A stretch of 48,938 nucleotides of DNA from Candidatus Homeothermus arabinoxylanisolvens. Its GTDB lineage: Bacteria; Bacteroidota; Bacteroidia; Bacteroidales; Muribaculaceae. A model generated the notes under the pieces. It was not told where the DNA came from, searched no databases, and worked only from the letters and a program-made list of their open reading frames with translations. Positions 24,249 to 33,064 of the stretch are shown here, one piece after another. A program made the position numbers and the translations under genes. The stretch spans positions 1 through 48,938 of the forward strand of contig LUJO01000029.1 in the NCBI GenBank assembly GCA_001689405.1, in the 5' to 3' direction. The stretch's first letter is position 1. The number at the start of each line of letters is the position of its first letter.

Positions 24249-25441
24249 AAAGCAATGACGGCGTTTATTATGTCAGCAGCCACATCACGCTTGCTTTTTG
24301 TGTCATAAAGCTTTGCCTGACCGTCGGAAGTGAAGATTGTGACTTTGTTCGTGTCGGTCCTGAATCCTGCTCCTTTGTCACGCAACGAGTTGAGCACTAT
24401 CATGTCGAGATGCTTGGACGCAAGTTTTGACTGGGCGTTGATCTCTTCATGATCGGTCTCAAGGGCAAACCCCACAAGTATTTGTCCCGCTTTTTTCTTT
24501 TCACCGAGAGTCTTTGCTATGTCGGGATTTTTCTTCAGCTCTATGACCGGCACTTCGTGTCCTTCGCGTTTGATCTTGCTGTCGGCACAATGTACGGGAG
24601 CATAATCGGCAACCGCGGCACACATTATGGCTATATCGCAGGTCCCGAACTCCTTTTCACAAGCCTCAAGCATTTCGCGGGCCGACTCGACCGGCACCGT
24701 TTTAATTGACGGATGCTGCGCTTTGAGGTCTACGGGGCCGCTTACCAAGACTACTTCGGCACCTCTTGACGCCGCCTCTTCGGCAATGGCATAACCCATT
24801 TTTCCTGAACTGTAGTTGCCGATGAAGCGTACGGGGTCAATGCGCTCGTATGTAGGCCCTGCCGTTATGAGTACTTTCCGCCCTTTAAGATCGTCGGTTT
24901 TTGCAAAGTGCTCTTCAAGGACTTTGAGTATGTTTTCCGGCTCCTCCATGCGCCCTTTGCCTATAAGATGGCTTGCGAGCTCCCCGGAAGCAGGCTCGAT
25001 AATGGTGTTGCCGTAAGAGCGTAACAGCTCAAGATTATGGCGGGTGGTGGGATGGGCAAACATGTCGAGGTCCATGGCCGGAGCTACGAATACCGGAGCT
25101 TTGGCCGACAGGTATGTGGTTACAAGCATATTGTCGGCAACGCCTGTAGCCATTTTCGCTATGGTCGATGCGGTGGCGGGCGCTATGACCATAGCATCGG
25201 CCCACAGCCCGAGGTCGACATGGCTGTGCCACTCGCCGGTGTTGGCTGTGAAAAACTCGCTTACAACCGGTTTGCCGCTTAATGCCGACAGAGTCACCGG
25301 GGTTATAAACTCTTTTGCTGACGGAGTCATGACCACTTGTACCTCGGCTCCGGCCTTTATCATAAGCCGGAGGAGCATGGCCGATTTGTATGCTGCTATA
25401 CCGCCCGTTATGCCGAGTACTATATGTTTGCCTTTCAACAT
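24245..25441 (-). CDS. coaBC: Bifunctional phosphopantothenoylcysteine decarboxylase/synthetase
   Basis: This 398-residue fusion of CoaC and CoaB has the flavoprotein half (about 1-180; GITGGIAAYKSAMLLR, the active-site histidine in GEWHSHVDLGLWAD, and PAMDLDMFAHPTT). The synthetase half follows (about 188-398; LITAGPTYERIDPVRFIGNYSSG, then CAAVADYAP and KKNPDI). It makes phosphopantothenoylcysteine from phosphopantothenate and cysteine, then decarboxylates it, in coenzyme A synthesis. It lies 11 nt after the dnaQ-like gene. Confidence 0.96.
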   Translation of the reverse strand: MLKGKHIVLGITGGIAAYKSAMLLRLMIKAGAEVQVVMTPSAKEFITPVTLSALSGKPVVSEFFTANTGEWHSHVDLGLWADAMVIAPATASTIAKMATGVADNMLVTTYLSAKAPVFVAPAMDLDMFAHPTTRHNLELLRSYGNTIIEPASGELASHLIGKGRMEEPENILKVLEEHFAKTDDLKGRKVLITAGPTYERIDPVRFIGNYSSGKMGYAIAEEAASRGAEVVLVSGPVDLKAQHPSIKTVPVESAREMLEACEKEFGTCDIAIMCAAVADYAPVHCADSKIKREGHEVPVIELKKNPDIAKTLGEKKKAGQILVGFALETDHEEINAQSKLASKHLDMIVLNSLRDKGAGFRTDTNKVTIFTSDGQAKLYDTKSKRDVAADIINAVIAL

Positions 25442-25452
25442 GATTGTGTACG

Positions 25453-26214
25453 TTATTTCATGCGCATTCTTATGCGTGTTATGACTTGTTTGGTGTTTTC
25501 GGCAAATTCGCCCTGCATCATCCAGCTGTAGTAGCCGGGGTCGCGTCGAAATACTTTCTCCACTTCCTCGCCTTTGTATTTACCGAAGTTAAACACCTCT
25601 TTGTCTTCGTTGTTGAAGATTATGCGGCCCATAAGATCCGCGTTTTTGTTATGGCATGAAAATTCCGAGAGGTACGCTATGTCGTTTTTGAGCGAGGGAT
25701 AGCGGTCGAGTTGTGCTTTCAGCACCTCATAAGTGGCTCTTGTGTCGGCATTTGCCGAGTGGGCCTCCTCAAGGTCTTTCCCGCAATAAAACTTGTATGC
25801 GGCTACGAGAGTGCGCTGCTCCATCTTATGAAATATGTTCTGCACGTCAACAAATTTGTGACGGGCAAGATCGATATCGACTCCGGCAAGCGAGAATTCC
25901 TGCATTAGCAGGGGCACATCGAAGCGGTTGGAGTTGAAGCCGGCAATGTCACAGCCGAGAAATACCTTGGCGAGGTCTTGCGCCACCTGCTTGAATGTAG
26001 GACAATCTTTCACATCATCGTCGGTGATGTGATGCACGGCCGTGGCTTCGGGCGGTATGGGCATACCCGGATTGATGCGGAGTGTGCGTTCGGTCTCCGC
26101 GCCTGAAGGCATGACCTTTATATATGATATCTCTACTATTTTATCGCGTAATATATTGGTGCCTGTAGTTTCGAGGTCGAAGAATACTATAGGGTTTCTC
26201 AGATTGAGTTCCAT
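25453..26214 (-). CDS. DnaQ-like DEDDh 3'-5' exonuclease
   Basis: The 253-residue protein has the three exonuclease motifs: DLETTG (ExoI), NSNRFDVPLL (ExoII) and HSANADTRATYE (ExoIII with the DEDDh histidine). The C-terminal segment FNFGKYKGEEVEKVFRRDPGYYSWM matches a short domain found after many Bacteroidetes exonucleases and in ExoX-like proteins. Adjacent dnaN encodes the sliding clamp, so a proofreading or clamp-linked repair role is plausible, but it could instead act as an RNase T/ExoX-type nuclease. Spacing to dnaN is 13 nt. Confidence 0.9.
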   Translation of the reverse strand: MELNLRNPIVFFDLETTGTNILRDKIVEISYIKVMPSGAETERTLRINPGMPIPPEATAVHHITDDDVKDCPTFKQVAQDLAKVFLGCDIAGFNSNRFDVPLLMQEFSLAGVDIDLARHKFVDVQNIFHKMEQRTLVAAYKFYCGKDLEEAHSANADTRATYEVLKAQLDRYPSLKNDIAYLSEFSCHNKNADLMGRIIFNNEDKEVFNFGKYKGEEVEKVFRRDPGYYSWMMQGEFAENTKQVITRIRMRMK

Positions 26215-26227
26215 TAATAATCTATAA

Positions 26228-27355
26228 TTAGAAGTCGGTGACAGTCATGGGCATGAGCAGCATGAGCAGGTCGTCGCCCTCTTTCTCATCGGAGGGGACA
26301 AATACTCCGGGACGGCTCGGGTCGGAAAGTTTGATGATAAGTTCGTCGGTGGATATGGTGCTTGAAATCTCGATAAGATATGGAGCGCTGAAACCTATTA
26401 TCATCTCGTTGCCGGTAAAGTCGCAGGCTACCTCCTCACGGGCCGATGTGCAGAAGTTGTTGTCGGTGGCGCGAAGTATCATCTTGTCTTTTTCAATCTT
26501 GAACTTGACGAGGCCGTGGCCTTGGTCGACAAACACGCCTACGCGGCGCACCGCATTGAGGAATGACTGACGGTCGACAGTTACCACATACGGATTGTTG
26601 GTGGGTATTACCCGGTTGTAGTCGGGGAACGAGCCTTTTATGAAACGACAGTTGAACTTGAACGAGGCGCTCTCGAATGTAGCGCTTTTCGGCGATACGG
26701 TAACCTTGATCTCCGCTTCTTTTGCAAATACGTTTTTGATTACGGTGGCCGGTTTTACAGGAAGGATGAACGAACCTTCATATCCCGGGGCTTTCGCGTT
26801 GTTGCAGTAACGGACGAGCTTGCGGGTGTCGGTGGCCACAAATGTTATGGCGTCTTCTTTTATGTCCCACAGTATACCCATCATCTGCGGACGCAGGTCG
26901 TCGTTGCCCACGGCAAACAAGGTGTTGTCGATACCTTTTATCAATTGGTCGGTAGGATAGGTGAACGAGAACGCGCTTTCGTCATCGATATTCTCGTTTG
27001 ACGGGTATTCGTTGCCGTTAAGTGCGATGAAACTGTAGTTGCCGTTATTATACTTGATTTCTACCGACAGATTATTGTCATCGATTGTGAATTCTATGCC
27101 TTGGTCGGGCATCTCCTTGAGCAGGTCCACGATGCGGCGTGCGTCGATACAGAATTTGCCCGAGCCCTCTCCGTCCATCACGGTAAGACTTGCCACAAGT
27201 GTGTTTTCAAGGTCGGAAGCCGTGATAGTCAGAAGATTGTCATTTAGCTCAAACAGGAAGTTGTTGAGCACGGTAAGGGCGTTTTTGGAGTTAATCACTT
27301 TGCTGACAGCCGAAACGTAGCTGTACAGCGTCTTACTGGAGACATTGAACTTCAT
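26228..27355 (-). CDS. dnaN: DNA polymerase III beta sliding clamp
   Basis: The 375-residue product has the three-domain clamp layout. It begins MKFNVSSKTLYSYVSAVSKV and includes CIDARRIVDLLKEMPD, VATDTRKLVRY and the C-terminal LLMLLMPMTV, the clamp end bearing the M-P-M-x-(V/L) core. It forms a ring dimer that tethers the replicative polymerase. It is the first gene of the six-gene minus-strand cluster. Confidence 0.97.
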   Translation of the reverse strand: MKFNVSSKTLYSYVSAVSKVINSKNALTVLNNFLFELNDNLLTITASDLENTLVASLTVMDGEGSGKFCIDARRIVDLLKEMPDQGIEFTIDDNNLSVEIKYNNGNYSFIALNGNEYPSNENIDDESAFSFTYPTDQLIKGIDNTLFAVGNDDLRPQMMGILWDIKEDAITFVATDTRKLVRYCNNAKAPGYEGSFILPVKPATVIKNVFAKEAEIKVTVSPKSATFESASFKFNCRFIKGSFPDYNRVIPTNNPYVVTVDRQSFLNAVRRVGVFVDQGHGLVKFKIEKDKMILRATDNNFCTSAREEVACDFTGNEMIIGFSAPYLIEISSTISTDELIIKLSDPSRPGVFVPSDEKEGDDLLMLLMPMTVTDF

Positions 27356-27389
27356 AACTATATTGGTTTTATTGTTGTCATTTAACCTA

Positions 27390-27397
27390 CAAAAATA
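27390..27397 (-). promoter_or_regulatory. dnaN promoter -7 box TATTTTTG
   Basis: An exact minus-strand TAnnTTTG lies 34 nt before the dnaN start. It likely drives the whole dnaN-rlmB cluster. The 283-bp region to 27639 holds nothing else I can support except the patatin promoter. Confidence 0.55.
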
Positions 27398-27601
27398 GTA
27401 CTTTTACCCCACATAGTCCTAATTTTTAGGAGGGAAATATCGTATACTTTTTCAAAAACAGATATACGCGGACGGTTAAGTCTTATATTACAGTAAGATA
27501 AGATGTGCGCAATATTGTTTTGCCGGTATCAGAAGGCTTTTCCCGGACGTAAATTTGTGAAAAAGTTGTGTCGGTCATCCCGTATTATAGGGAAAATGTC
27601 T

Positions 27602-27609
27602 TAATTTTG
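27602..27609 (+). promoter_or_regulatory. Patatin gene promoter -7 box TAATTTTG
   Basis: An exact TAnnTTTG lies 29 nt before the TTG start at 27639. No -33 TTTG is seen at 19-21 nt. Confidence 0.45.
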
Positions 27610-27638
27610 TGTTATAAATAAAAAAAGCTCTTATAATA

Positions 27639-28418
27639 TTGGCTAAAAAGAAACCATATAAGATAGGGTTGGCCCTAAGCGGAGGTGGCGCTCGCGGCTT
27701 CGCGCATCTTGGCGCGCTGTATGCGTTGGATGAACTTGGCATTAAGCCCGACATCATAGCCGGAGTAAGTGCCGGCTCCATAGCTGCGGCCATGTACGGT
27801 TCCGGTCTTGCTCCGCTTGAAATCATGAAGCTGTTTTACAATAATAAGTTTTCAGACTTCTGCGAGATAAGCGTACCGAAAGACGGATTTTTCAAAATGA
27901 ACGGCTTCAAGGCTTTTCTTCGCAAGAGCCTTGCCGCCGAGCGGCTTGAGGATTGCCGTATACCTACCGTTATATGTGCCACCGACCTTGACCACTGTAT
28001 CCCCGTCCAATGGCGCGAGGGCACTATTGCCGACAGGGTCATGGCCTCGTGTGCCATGCCTATAGTATTCAAGCCCGTGCGGATTGACGGTACCAATTAT
28101 GTCGACGGGGGTGTGCTTCACAACCTTCCGTCGTGGGCTATCAGGGATGAATGTGAATATCTGATCGGAGTTAATGTGAGTCCGTTGGTAAAGGGCAAGG
28201 CTTACAACGGCACCATAATCGATGTGGCACAACGCACCTATCATCTTATGGCACGCACCAATGCCGTAGGTGATATACAGTTGTGCGATCTTATCGTTTC
28301 GACCGAAGCTATTGCCGACCTGAAGGTGTTTAATCTTCATGAAAAGGAGCGAGTATTTAAAAGTGGATATAAATGTGCGAAAGAGGCCTTGTTGAAATCG
28401 GGCCTCGTTAAAGTTTGA
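27639..28418 (+). CDS. Patatin-like phospholipase
   Basis: The 259-residue protein starts at TTG (MAKKKPYKIGLALSGGGARG). No ATG lies close, and the frame before it is short of family sequence. The oxyanion-hole GGGARG, the nucleophile elbow GVSAGS and the DGG dyad motif (YVDGGVLHNLP) identify a Ser-Asp lipid acyl hydrolase. There is no signal peptide, so it probably acts in the cytoplasm on membrane lipids or acyl chains. The GH13 gene follows after 13 nt. Confidence 0.92.
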   Translation: MAKKKPYKIGLALSGGGARGFAHLGALYALDELGIKPDIIAGVSAGSIAAAMYGSGLAPLEIMKLFYNNKFSDFCEISVPKDGFFKMNGFKAFLRKSLAAERLEDCRIPTVICATDLDHCIPVQWREGTIADRVMASCAMPIVFKPVRIDGTNYVDGGVLHNLPSWAIRDECEYLIGVNVSPLVKGKAYNGTIIDVAQRTYHLMARTNAVGDIQLCDLIVSTEAIADLKVFNLHEKERVFKSGYKCAKEALLKSGLVKV

Positions 28419-28431
28419 ATGACAAGTTGAT

Positions 28432-30180
28432 ATGAACAATGGAAAACCGGTAATTTACCAGATGCTGCCGAGGCTGTTTGCCAACAGAAATCAGAATTGT
28501 GTGCCTAACGGCACGATTGAGCAGAACGGCTCGGGAAAGATGAACGACATAACCACCAAGGTGCTCCGCAAGATAAAGGACCTCGGTGTGACACATGTGT
28601 GGTATACAGGTATCATAGAACATTCGGTGCAGACCGATTATTCGCGTTACGGAATAGCCCGTGACAACATACACGTGGTAAAAGGGAAAGCGGGTTCGCC
28701 TTATGCGATAAAGGATTATTACGATGTCGATCCTGACATTGCGGTTGACGTCAACCGACGTATGGAGGAGTTCGAGTCGCTTCTTGTCAGGACACATGAC
28801 ACCGGCATGAGAGTGATAGTGGATTTTGTGCCCAATCACGTGTCGCGACAATATATATCCGATGCCAAACCGCGCGGGGTGGTGGATTTCGGGGTCGGTG
28901 ACAACCGAAACCGCTTCTTTGACCGCGACAATAACTTCTATTACATACCTCATCAGCTTTTTGCTCCATCGATTGACCTCGGGCAGGGCAAGGACGCTTA
29001 TGTGGAATTTCCGGCAAAGGCATCGGGCAATGATTGTTTCACGGCTTTCCCGTCGCCATACGACTGGTATGAAACTGTCAAACTCAACTACGGGGTAGAT
29101 TACGGCGATGGTTCGCGGCATTTTTACCCTATACCCAAGACGTGGTTTCAAATGCTTGATATTCTGCGCTATTGGGCTGATAAAGGTGTCGACGGGTTCC
29201 GTTGCGACATGGCCCATATGGTGCCGCTTGAGTTCTGGCAGTGGGCCATACCCAATATAAAGGAGCGCTATCCGCATATCATATTCATAGCTGAGATATA
29301 TGATGTGGCCCTGTATCGCGACTTTATCAATCTCGGCGGATTTGACTATCTCTATGATAAAGTAAATCTGTATGACACTCTTCGCGGCATACAGTGTCAT
29401 AATGTGTCGGCCGCACAGATCACACACTGCTGGCAGACTGTCGACGGAATAGGCGAGCATATGCTCAACTTCCTTGAAAATCATGATGAACAGCGTTTCG
29501 GTTCTAAATTTTATGCCGGCGATCCGAGCCTTGTCATACCTTCGCTTGTCATAAGTTCGTTTATCAGCACCGGCCCGATGATGATATATGCCGGTCAGGA
29601 GCTGGGCGAACAGGCTCTTGATGCCGAGGGCTACAGCGGTTATGACGGTCGCACGACCATATTTGACTATTGGAGCGTGCCCACTTTAAGGCGATGGTTC
29701 AATGACGGCAAGTGCAACGACGAGCTGCTTGACGGCAGGGAGGTGTGGCTGCGTGACAAATACAGCACGATATTGCGCCTGTGCAACAGCGAGAAAGCTA
29801 TTGCCCGCGGGCGTTTCTTCGACCTTATGTATGTCAACTACGATAATCCCACGTTCAATCCTCATCGCCAGTATGTGTTTCTCAGAAGTTGTGATGACGA
29901 GACTCTGCTTGTCGCCGTCAATTTCAGTTCTGAATCATGCAGCCTGAAAATAAACATACCCAAGCATGCATTTGATGTTTTAAGTATACCTGAAGGCGAT
30001 TGTGTGGCTACCGAGTTGCTGTCCAAGAACATGATGAGGAAAAATCTTTCGTCGGAAAAGACTTTTGATACCGAAATAGGCCCCAATGACGCTGTCGTAT
30101 GGAAGATAAAGCATAAAAATGTCATTGATGATGATAAAAAATCCTCGGGCGATAGGGGAAATAACGGTAAAAAACGATAA
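28432..30180 (+). CDS. GH13 alpha-amylase-family hydrolase, cytoplasmic
   Basis: The 582-residue protein has no signal peptide. It shows the alpha-amylase barrel with conserved regions I-IV: VDFVPNH (I), GVDGFRCDMAH with the nucleophile Asp (II), IFIAEIYD with the acid/base Glu (III), and FLENHDEQR (IV). A C-terminal beta domain follows, and the last 25 residues are lysine-rich and low in complexity. It likely acts on alpha-glucans or malto-oligosaccharides inside the cell. Exact specificity is not readable, though an alpha-glucosidase or maltogenic activity is possible. The 3' end contains the presumed promoter of prs. Confidence 0.9.
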   Translation: MNNGKPVIYQMLPRLFANRNQNCVPNGTIEQNGSGKMNDITTKVLRKIKDLGVTHVWYTGIIEHSVQTDYSRYGIARDNIHVVKGKAGSPYAIKDYYDVDPDIAVDVNRRMEEFESLLVRTHDTGMRVIVDFVPNHVSRQYISDAKPRGVVDFGVGDNRNRFFDRDNNFYYIPHQLFAPSIDLGQGKDAYVEFPAKASGNDCFTAFPSPYDWYETVKLNYGVDYGDGSRHFYPIPKTWFQMLDILRYWADKGVDGFRCDMAHMVPLEFWQWAIPNIKERYPHIIFIAEIYDVALYRDFINLGGFDYLYDKVNLYDTLRGIQCHNVSAAQITHCWQTVDGIGEHMLNFLENHDEQRFGSKFYAGDPSLVIPSLVISSFISTGPMMIYAGQELGEQALDAEGYSGYDGRTTIFDYWSVPTLRRWFNDGKCNDELLDGREVWLRDKYSTILRLCNSEKAIARGRFFDLMYVNYDNPTFNPHRQYVFLRSCDDETLLVAVNFSSESCSLKINIPKHAFDVLSIPEGDCVATELLSKNMMRKNLSSEKTFDTEIGPNDAVVWKIKHKNVIDDDKKSSGDRGNNGKKR

Positions 30181-30185
30181 ATTTG
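30178..30185 (+). promoter_or_regulatory. prs promoter -7 box TAAATTTG
   Basis: An exact TAnnTTTG begins on the stop codon of the GH13 gene and lies 35 nt before the chosen prs start. This supports the start at 30221. Confidence 0.55.
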
Positions 30186-30220
30186 CAGCAAAATTCCAAT
30201 CTAAAAAATTTTCTTGTGTA

Positions 30221-31153
30221 ATGTTACCTCCATTTAAGATCTTTGCCGGCACAAAGTCAGAATACATGGCAAAAGAGATTTGCAATGATCTCGGCGTTGA
30301 ACTCGGTAAAATGAACATTCTGCATTTTGCCGACGGCGAGTTTGAAGTGTCGTTTGAAGAATCAATCCGTGGATGTGAAGTTTTCCTTGTACAGTCCACT
30401 TTCCCAAACAGCGACAATCTCATGGAGCTGCTGCTCATGATCGATGCGGCCAAGCGTGCCTCGGCAGCTTCTATCATTGCAGTGATGCCTTATTTCGGAT
30501 GGGCCCGTCAGGACCGCAAGGACAAGCCGCGTGTGTCTATCGCCGCGAAACTGGTAGCCGACCTGCTTAGCACCGCAGGTGTAGACCGTGTGATATGCAT
30601 GGACCTGCATGCCGACCAGATACAGGGCTTCTTCAATGTTCCTGTCGATCACCTTTATGCCTCGTCGGTATTTATACCTTATATAGAGTCGCTTCATCTT
30701 CAGGACATGGTTATCGCCACTCCCGATGTAGGCGGAGCCAAGAGAGCCAATAATTATGCCAAATATTTCGATGTGCCTTTGGTACTCTGCCATAAGCAAC
30801 GCGCCAAAGCCAACGTTGTGGCCTCAATGACTGTGATTGGTGATGTCAAGGACAAGAACGTCATTCTTATCGATGACATGGTCGATACTGCCGGTACTAT
30901 TACAAAGGCCGCCGACCTTATGATGTCGGAGGGAGCCAAGAGTGTAAGGGCGTTGTGCACTCATGCCATAATGAGTGATCCGGCAAGTGACCGTGTAAAT
31001 GACTGCTCGATTGAGGAGATGATATTTACCAACAGTATACCTTATACCGGTTCTTGTCACAAGTGCACCATTCTGTCGGTAGCGCGTCTGTTTGCCGACA
31101 CCATACGCCGTGTACACGAGAACCAGTCAATATCGTCGCAGTATCTGATTTAA
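30221..31153 (+). CDS. prs: Ribose-phosphate pyrophosphokinase
   Basis: From the ATG at 30221 the product is 310 residues, the normal class I length. The frame extends upstream to 30119 but would overlap the GH13 gene and precede the promoter box. It begins LPPFKIFAGTKSEYMAKEIC and has the flexible-loop PYFGWARQDRKDKPR, the ribose-phosphate site DLHADQIQGFF and the PRPP loop VILIDDMVDTAGT. The enzyme makes PRPP for nucleotide, histidine and tryptophan synthesis. A strong terminator follows. Confidence 0.96.
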   Translation: MLPPFKIFAGTKSEYMAKEICNDLGVELGKMNILHFADGEFEVSFEESIRGCEVFLVQSTFPNSDNLMELLLMIDAAKRASAASIIAVMPYFGWARQDRKDKPRVSIAAKLVADLLSTAGVDRVICMDLHADQIQGFFNVPVDHLYASSVFIPYIESLHLQDMVIATPDVGGAKRANNYAKYFDVPLVLCHKQRAKANVVASMTVIGDVKDKNVILIDDMVDTAGTITKAADLMMSEGAKSVRALCTHAIMSDPASDRVNDCSIEEMIFTNSIPYTGSCHKCTILSVARLFADTIRRVHENQSISSQYLI

Positions 31154-31170
31154 GATTATAAACTTTATAA

Positions 31171-31212
31171 AAAAAGCAGCATGGAAGTATGGGCTTCCAT
31201 GCTGCTTTTTTT
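31171..31212. terminator. prs terminator
   Basis: The arms AAAAAGCAGCATGGAAG (31171-31187) and CTTCCATGCTGCTTTTT (31194-31210) give a 17-bp stem with a 6-nt loop, ending in a T-run. It may also act on the minus strand. Confidence 0.9.
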
Positions 31213-31321
31213 ATGGCTGATACCGCTGTACGCAGAATTGTTAAATGCCGTGGATTGGTACCGGCGTCAGGCTGCAAAACGTAGATGCGGTTTGATTACC
31301 ATTGAGCCGTTCCACACGGTA

Positions 31322-31651
31322 TCACGGTTCCATTATCCATTGCTTTATCTTTGGCATAACAAAGCTTATGAGGATGAAGAAACCTGCAACTGTAAGTGCT
31401 AAGTACGATATTATGTCCTGCATTGTAATGGTGGTCGCCTCCTTCAGGTCGCGACAGAACACCGCCCAATAGACTACAAGGCCGACAATGGCTATGGCGT
31501 ATGACAGGTATTCTACCCAAGAAAATACCTTCGGCTCCTTTTCAGGCAGTCTGTTCATGACCTTACGTGTGAACCACGGATTTTCAGGAGCTTGCGGAAG
31601 TTCCTTCTTAAACAATTCCTTCAATCTGCTGTCATCGATATTTTTCATCAT
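31322..31651 (-). CDS. Small two-helix membrane protein downstream of the ECF sigma factor (DUF5056-like)
   Basis: This 109-residue protein has a soluble N terminus (ENPWFTRKVMNRLPEKE) and two membrane helices (about 45-65 and 82-100). The NPWFTRKVMNRLP segment resembles the conserved N-terminal motif of DUF5056 proteins found beside sigma factors in Bacteroides. The recognition is moderate. Its place 13 nt after an ECF sigma gene suggests an anti-sigma-like or sigma-coupled role, but no classical zinc anti-sigma motif is present. Function is not established. Confidence 0.75.
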   Translation of the reverse strand: MMKNIDDSRLKELFKKELPQAPENPWFTRKVMNRLPEKEPKVFSWVEYLSYAIAIVGLVVYWAVFCRDLKEATTITMQDIISYLALTVAGFFILISFVMPKIKQWIMEP

Positions 31652-31664
31652 ATATCTTCGTTTT

Positions 31665-32192
31665 TTATTTTTCTAATACTTTGGCCATCTTTGCTTTGGC
31701 CCTTGATATGTGCGATTTTACCGTGCCGGCCGGCATACCGGTTATTTGGGCTATCTCCTTTATCGGGCGGTCCTCCATATAAAACAACAATACTACAATG
31801 CGTTCGTTTTCATTGAGAGCCGCTATGCAACGTTCGAGATCCATACGTGCATCGTCGCCGAGATGCGGACTGATGTCGCGTGTGTCGCTGACGTTGTCAT
31901 CAATCCTGAATTCACGGGTCTTGCGGACGTAAGTATAGTATTCATTGTAAGCTATACGGTAGAGCCAAGTCTTGAAACGGGCTAACCCTTGATAGGAACG
32001 TAATGACAGGTAGGCCTTTATGAATGTTTCTTGGGCCAAATCATCGGTCAATGACGCGTCGCCAAGAGTAAGATTGAGCAGGAAGCGACGCAGTCCGTCG
32101 TTATATTCATCAACCAACCGCTCAAATGCGTGCCGGTTGTCGCCGGCCACGCATTGTGCGATCAGTTTGAGTTCTTCCCACTTACTCAACAT
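31665..32192 (-). CDS. ECF-type RNA polymerase sigma factor
   Basis: The 175-residue product has sigma region 2 (about 25-90: DDLAQETFIKAYLSLRSYQG, then FKTWLYRIAYNEYYTYVRK) and sigma region 4 (about 115-172: LNENERIVVLLFYMEDRPIKEIAQITGMPAGTVKSHISRAKAK). This is an extracytoplasmic-function sigma factor of the RpoE group. The start overlaps the stop of the upstream DUF6249 gene by 11 nt, and the small membrane protein follows. The three together look like a sigma plus membrane-sensor unit. The signal is unknown. Confidence 0.93.
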   Translation of the reverse strand: MLSKWEELKLIAQCVAGDNRHAFERLVDEYNDGLRRFLLNLTLGDASLTDDLAQETFIKAYLSLRSYQGLARFKTWLYRIAYNEYYTYVRKTREFRIDDNVSDTRDISPHLGDDARMDLERCIAALNENERIVVLLFYMEDRPIKEIAQITGMPAGTVKSHISRAKAKMAKVLEK

Positions 32193-32868
32193 TATCCTGA
32201 CAAGAATTATCGGTGTTGTTTATGTTGCGTTTACGGCTTTTATGCTCGTAAAGGAAGTAAGCTACAAGTTTGCCGAGGCCGATAATCAGCGGAATGAAGC
32301 ACAGATAAGCAATGGCGTCTACTCCTAATATCATAAAGAACAGGAATAATCCTATGCCCCATGCTATGTATTTTATGGCCGACTGCAGACGTTCACGGGG
32401 TATCTGTGTTATGAAAAATTCTTTTGGCAGCTGATACCCCGATGCGATGGCCTCGCGTATCAGATTGTTGCGGTCGCGTTTGCTCCGGAATATGAAGTAA
32501 CAGATGAAATATCCTATTAGTATCGGAGTCAGAAAGGCGCCTGCAATTGCCAGTCCTCCGCATATGATAGCCACCCAGTATTCATCAACTGTGTCTTCAT
32601 TGTCATCTACATCAATCTGCACCGTCATCAGTACGTTGCCCTTGCCGTCATGTACGGGTTGCGACTTGTCTACACTAAACGAAGGGTCGTCGCTGTCTTC
32701 GGCAATAATTACGATGTCATTAAAGGACGAGTCGTTCAGTTCGTTCACTATCTGGCTCAGTTCGCTTACAATCTCGTCGCGAAGCATGCGGTTGTCGTTT
32801 CGCGAATTACATGAGGTGCTCAATGCAAGTAGCACTACTGACAAAAGAGGTAAAATTAGGTGTTTCAT
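32182..32868 (-). CDS. DUF6249-like membrane lipoprotein upstream of the sigma factor
   Basis: This 228-residue protein starts with a lipoprotein signal (LLSVVLLALSTSC). It has an acidic exposed segment (about 25-95; EDSDDPSFSVDK, then VDDNEDTVDEY), one pair of helices (about 100-125), a cytoplasmic stretch and two more helices (about 165-210). The central arrangement matches DUF6249 proteins that accompany ECF sigma genes in Bacteroidetes. It is the first gene of the sigma operon and may hold the sigma factor or sense envelope state. That is inference from position. Confidence 0.75.
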   Translation of the reverse strand: MKHLILPLLSVVLLALSTSCNSRNDNRMLRDEIVSELSQIVNELNDSSFNDIVIIAEDSDDPSFSVDKSQPVHDGKGNVLMTVQIDVDDNEDTVDEYWVAIICGGLAIAGAFLTPILIGYFICYFIFRSKRDRNNLIREAIASGYQLPKEFFITQIPRERLQSAIKYIAWGIGLFLFFMILGVDAIAYLCFIPLIIGLGKLVAYFLYEHKSRKRNINNTDNSCQDNVE

Positions 32869-32950
32869 TATTGAATGTTTTAAATTTCGTTGTTTTACCC
32901 TTAGATGCGGCGACTTGCCATAAAGGTTGCACGTGTTGGAAAAATTTACA

Positions 32951-32958
32951 CAAAATTA
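32951..32958 (-). promoter_or_regulatory. Sigma operon promoter -7 box TAATTTTG
   Basis: An exact minus-strand TAnnTTTG lies about 82 nt before the DUF6249-like start. The housekeeping-type box suggests the operon is not only self-driven by its own ECF factor. Confidence 0.45.
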
Positions 32959-33010
32959 CTCTTTTATTTTCTATAGCGGTAGTCAACCTGTATATATAAT
33001 TATGTGTTAT

Positions 33011-33041
33011 TTTGCCAAGTGGCTTAAATTGGCTAATTTTG
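33011..33041 (+). promoter_or_regulatory. Wzi-like gene promoter with both boxes
   Basis: TTTG (33011-33014), 19 nt, then TAATTTTG (33034-33041) is the best full match to the Bacteroidetes sigma-ABfr promoter in this window. The start codon follows 23 nt after the box. Confidence 0.7.
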
Positions 33042-33064
33042 CAGCGAAAATCATTCTGTTTAAT

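Noticed and set aside
28408..29484. Minus-strand ORF of 358 codons
   Set aside because: It lies opposite the GH13 gene, whose catalytic motifs are intact, and shows no domain.
30119..30220. N-terminal extension of prs
   Set aside because: It overlaps the GH13 3' end, precedes the promoter box and is absent from normal-length Prs.
32927..33064. N-terminal extension of the Wzi-like protein
   Set aside because: It would start upstream of the best promoter in the window and bury the signal peptide.
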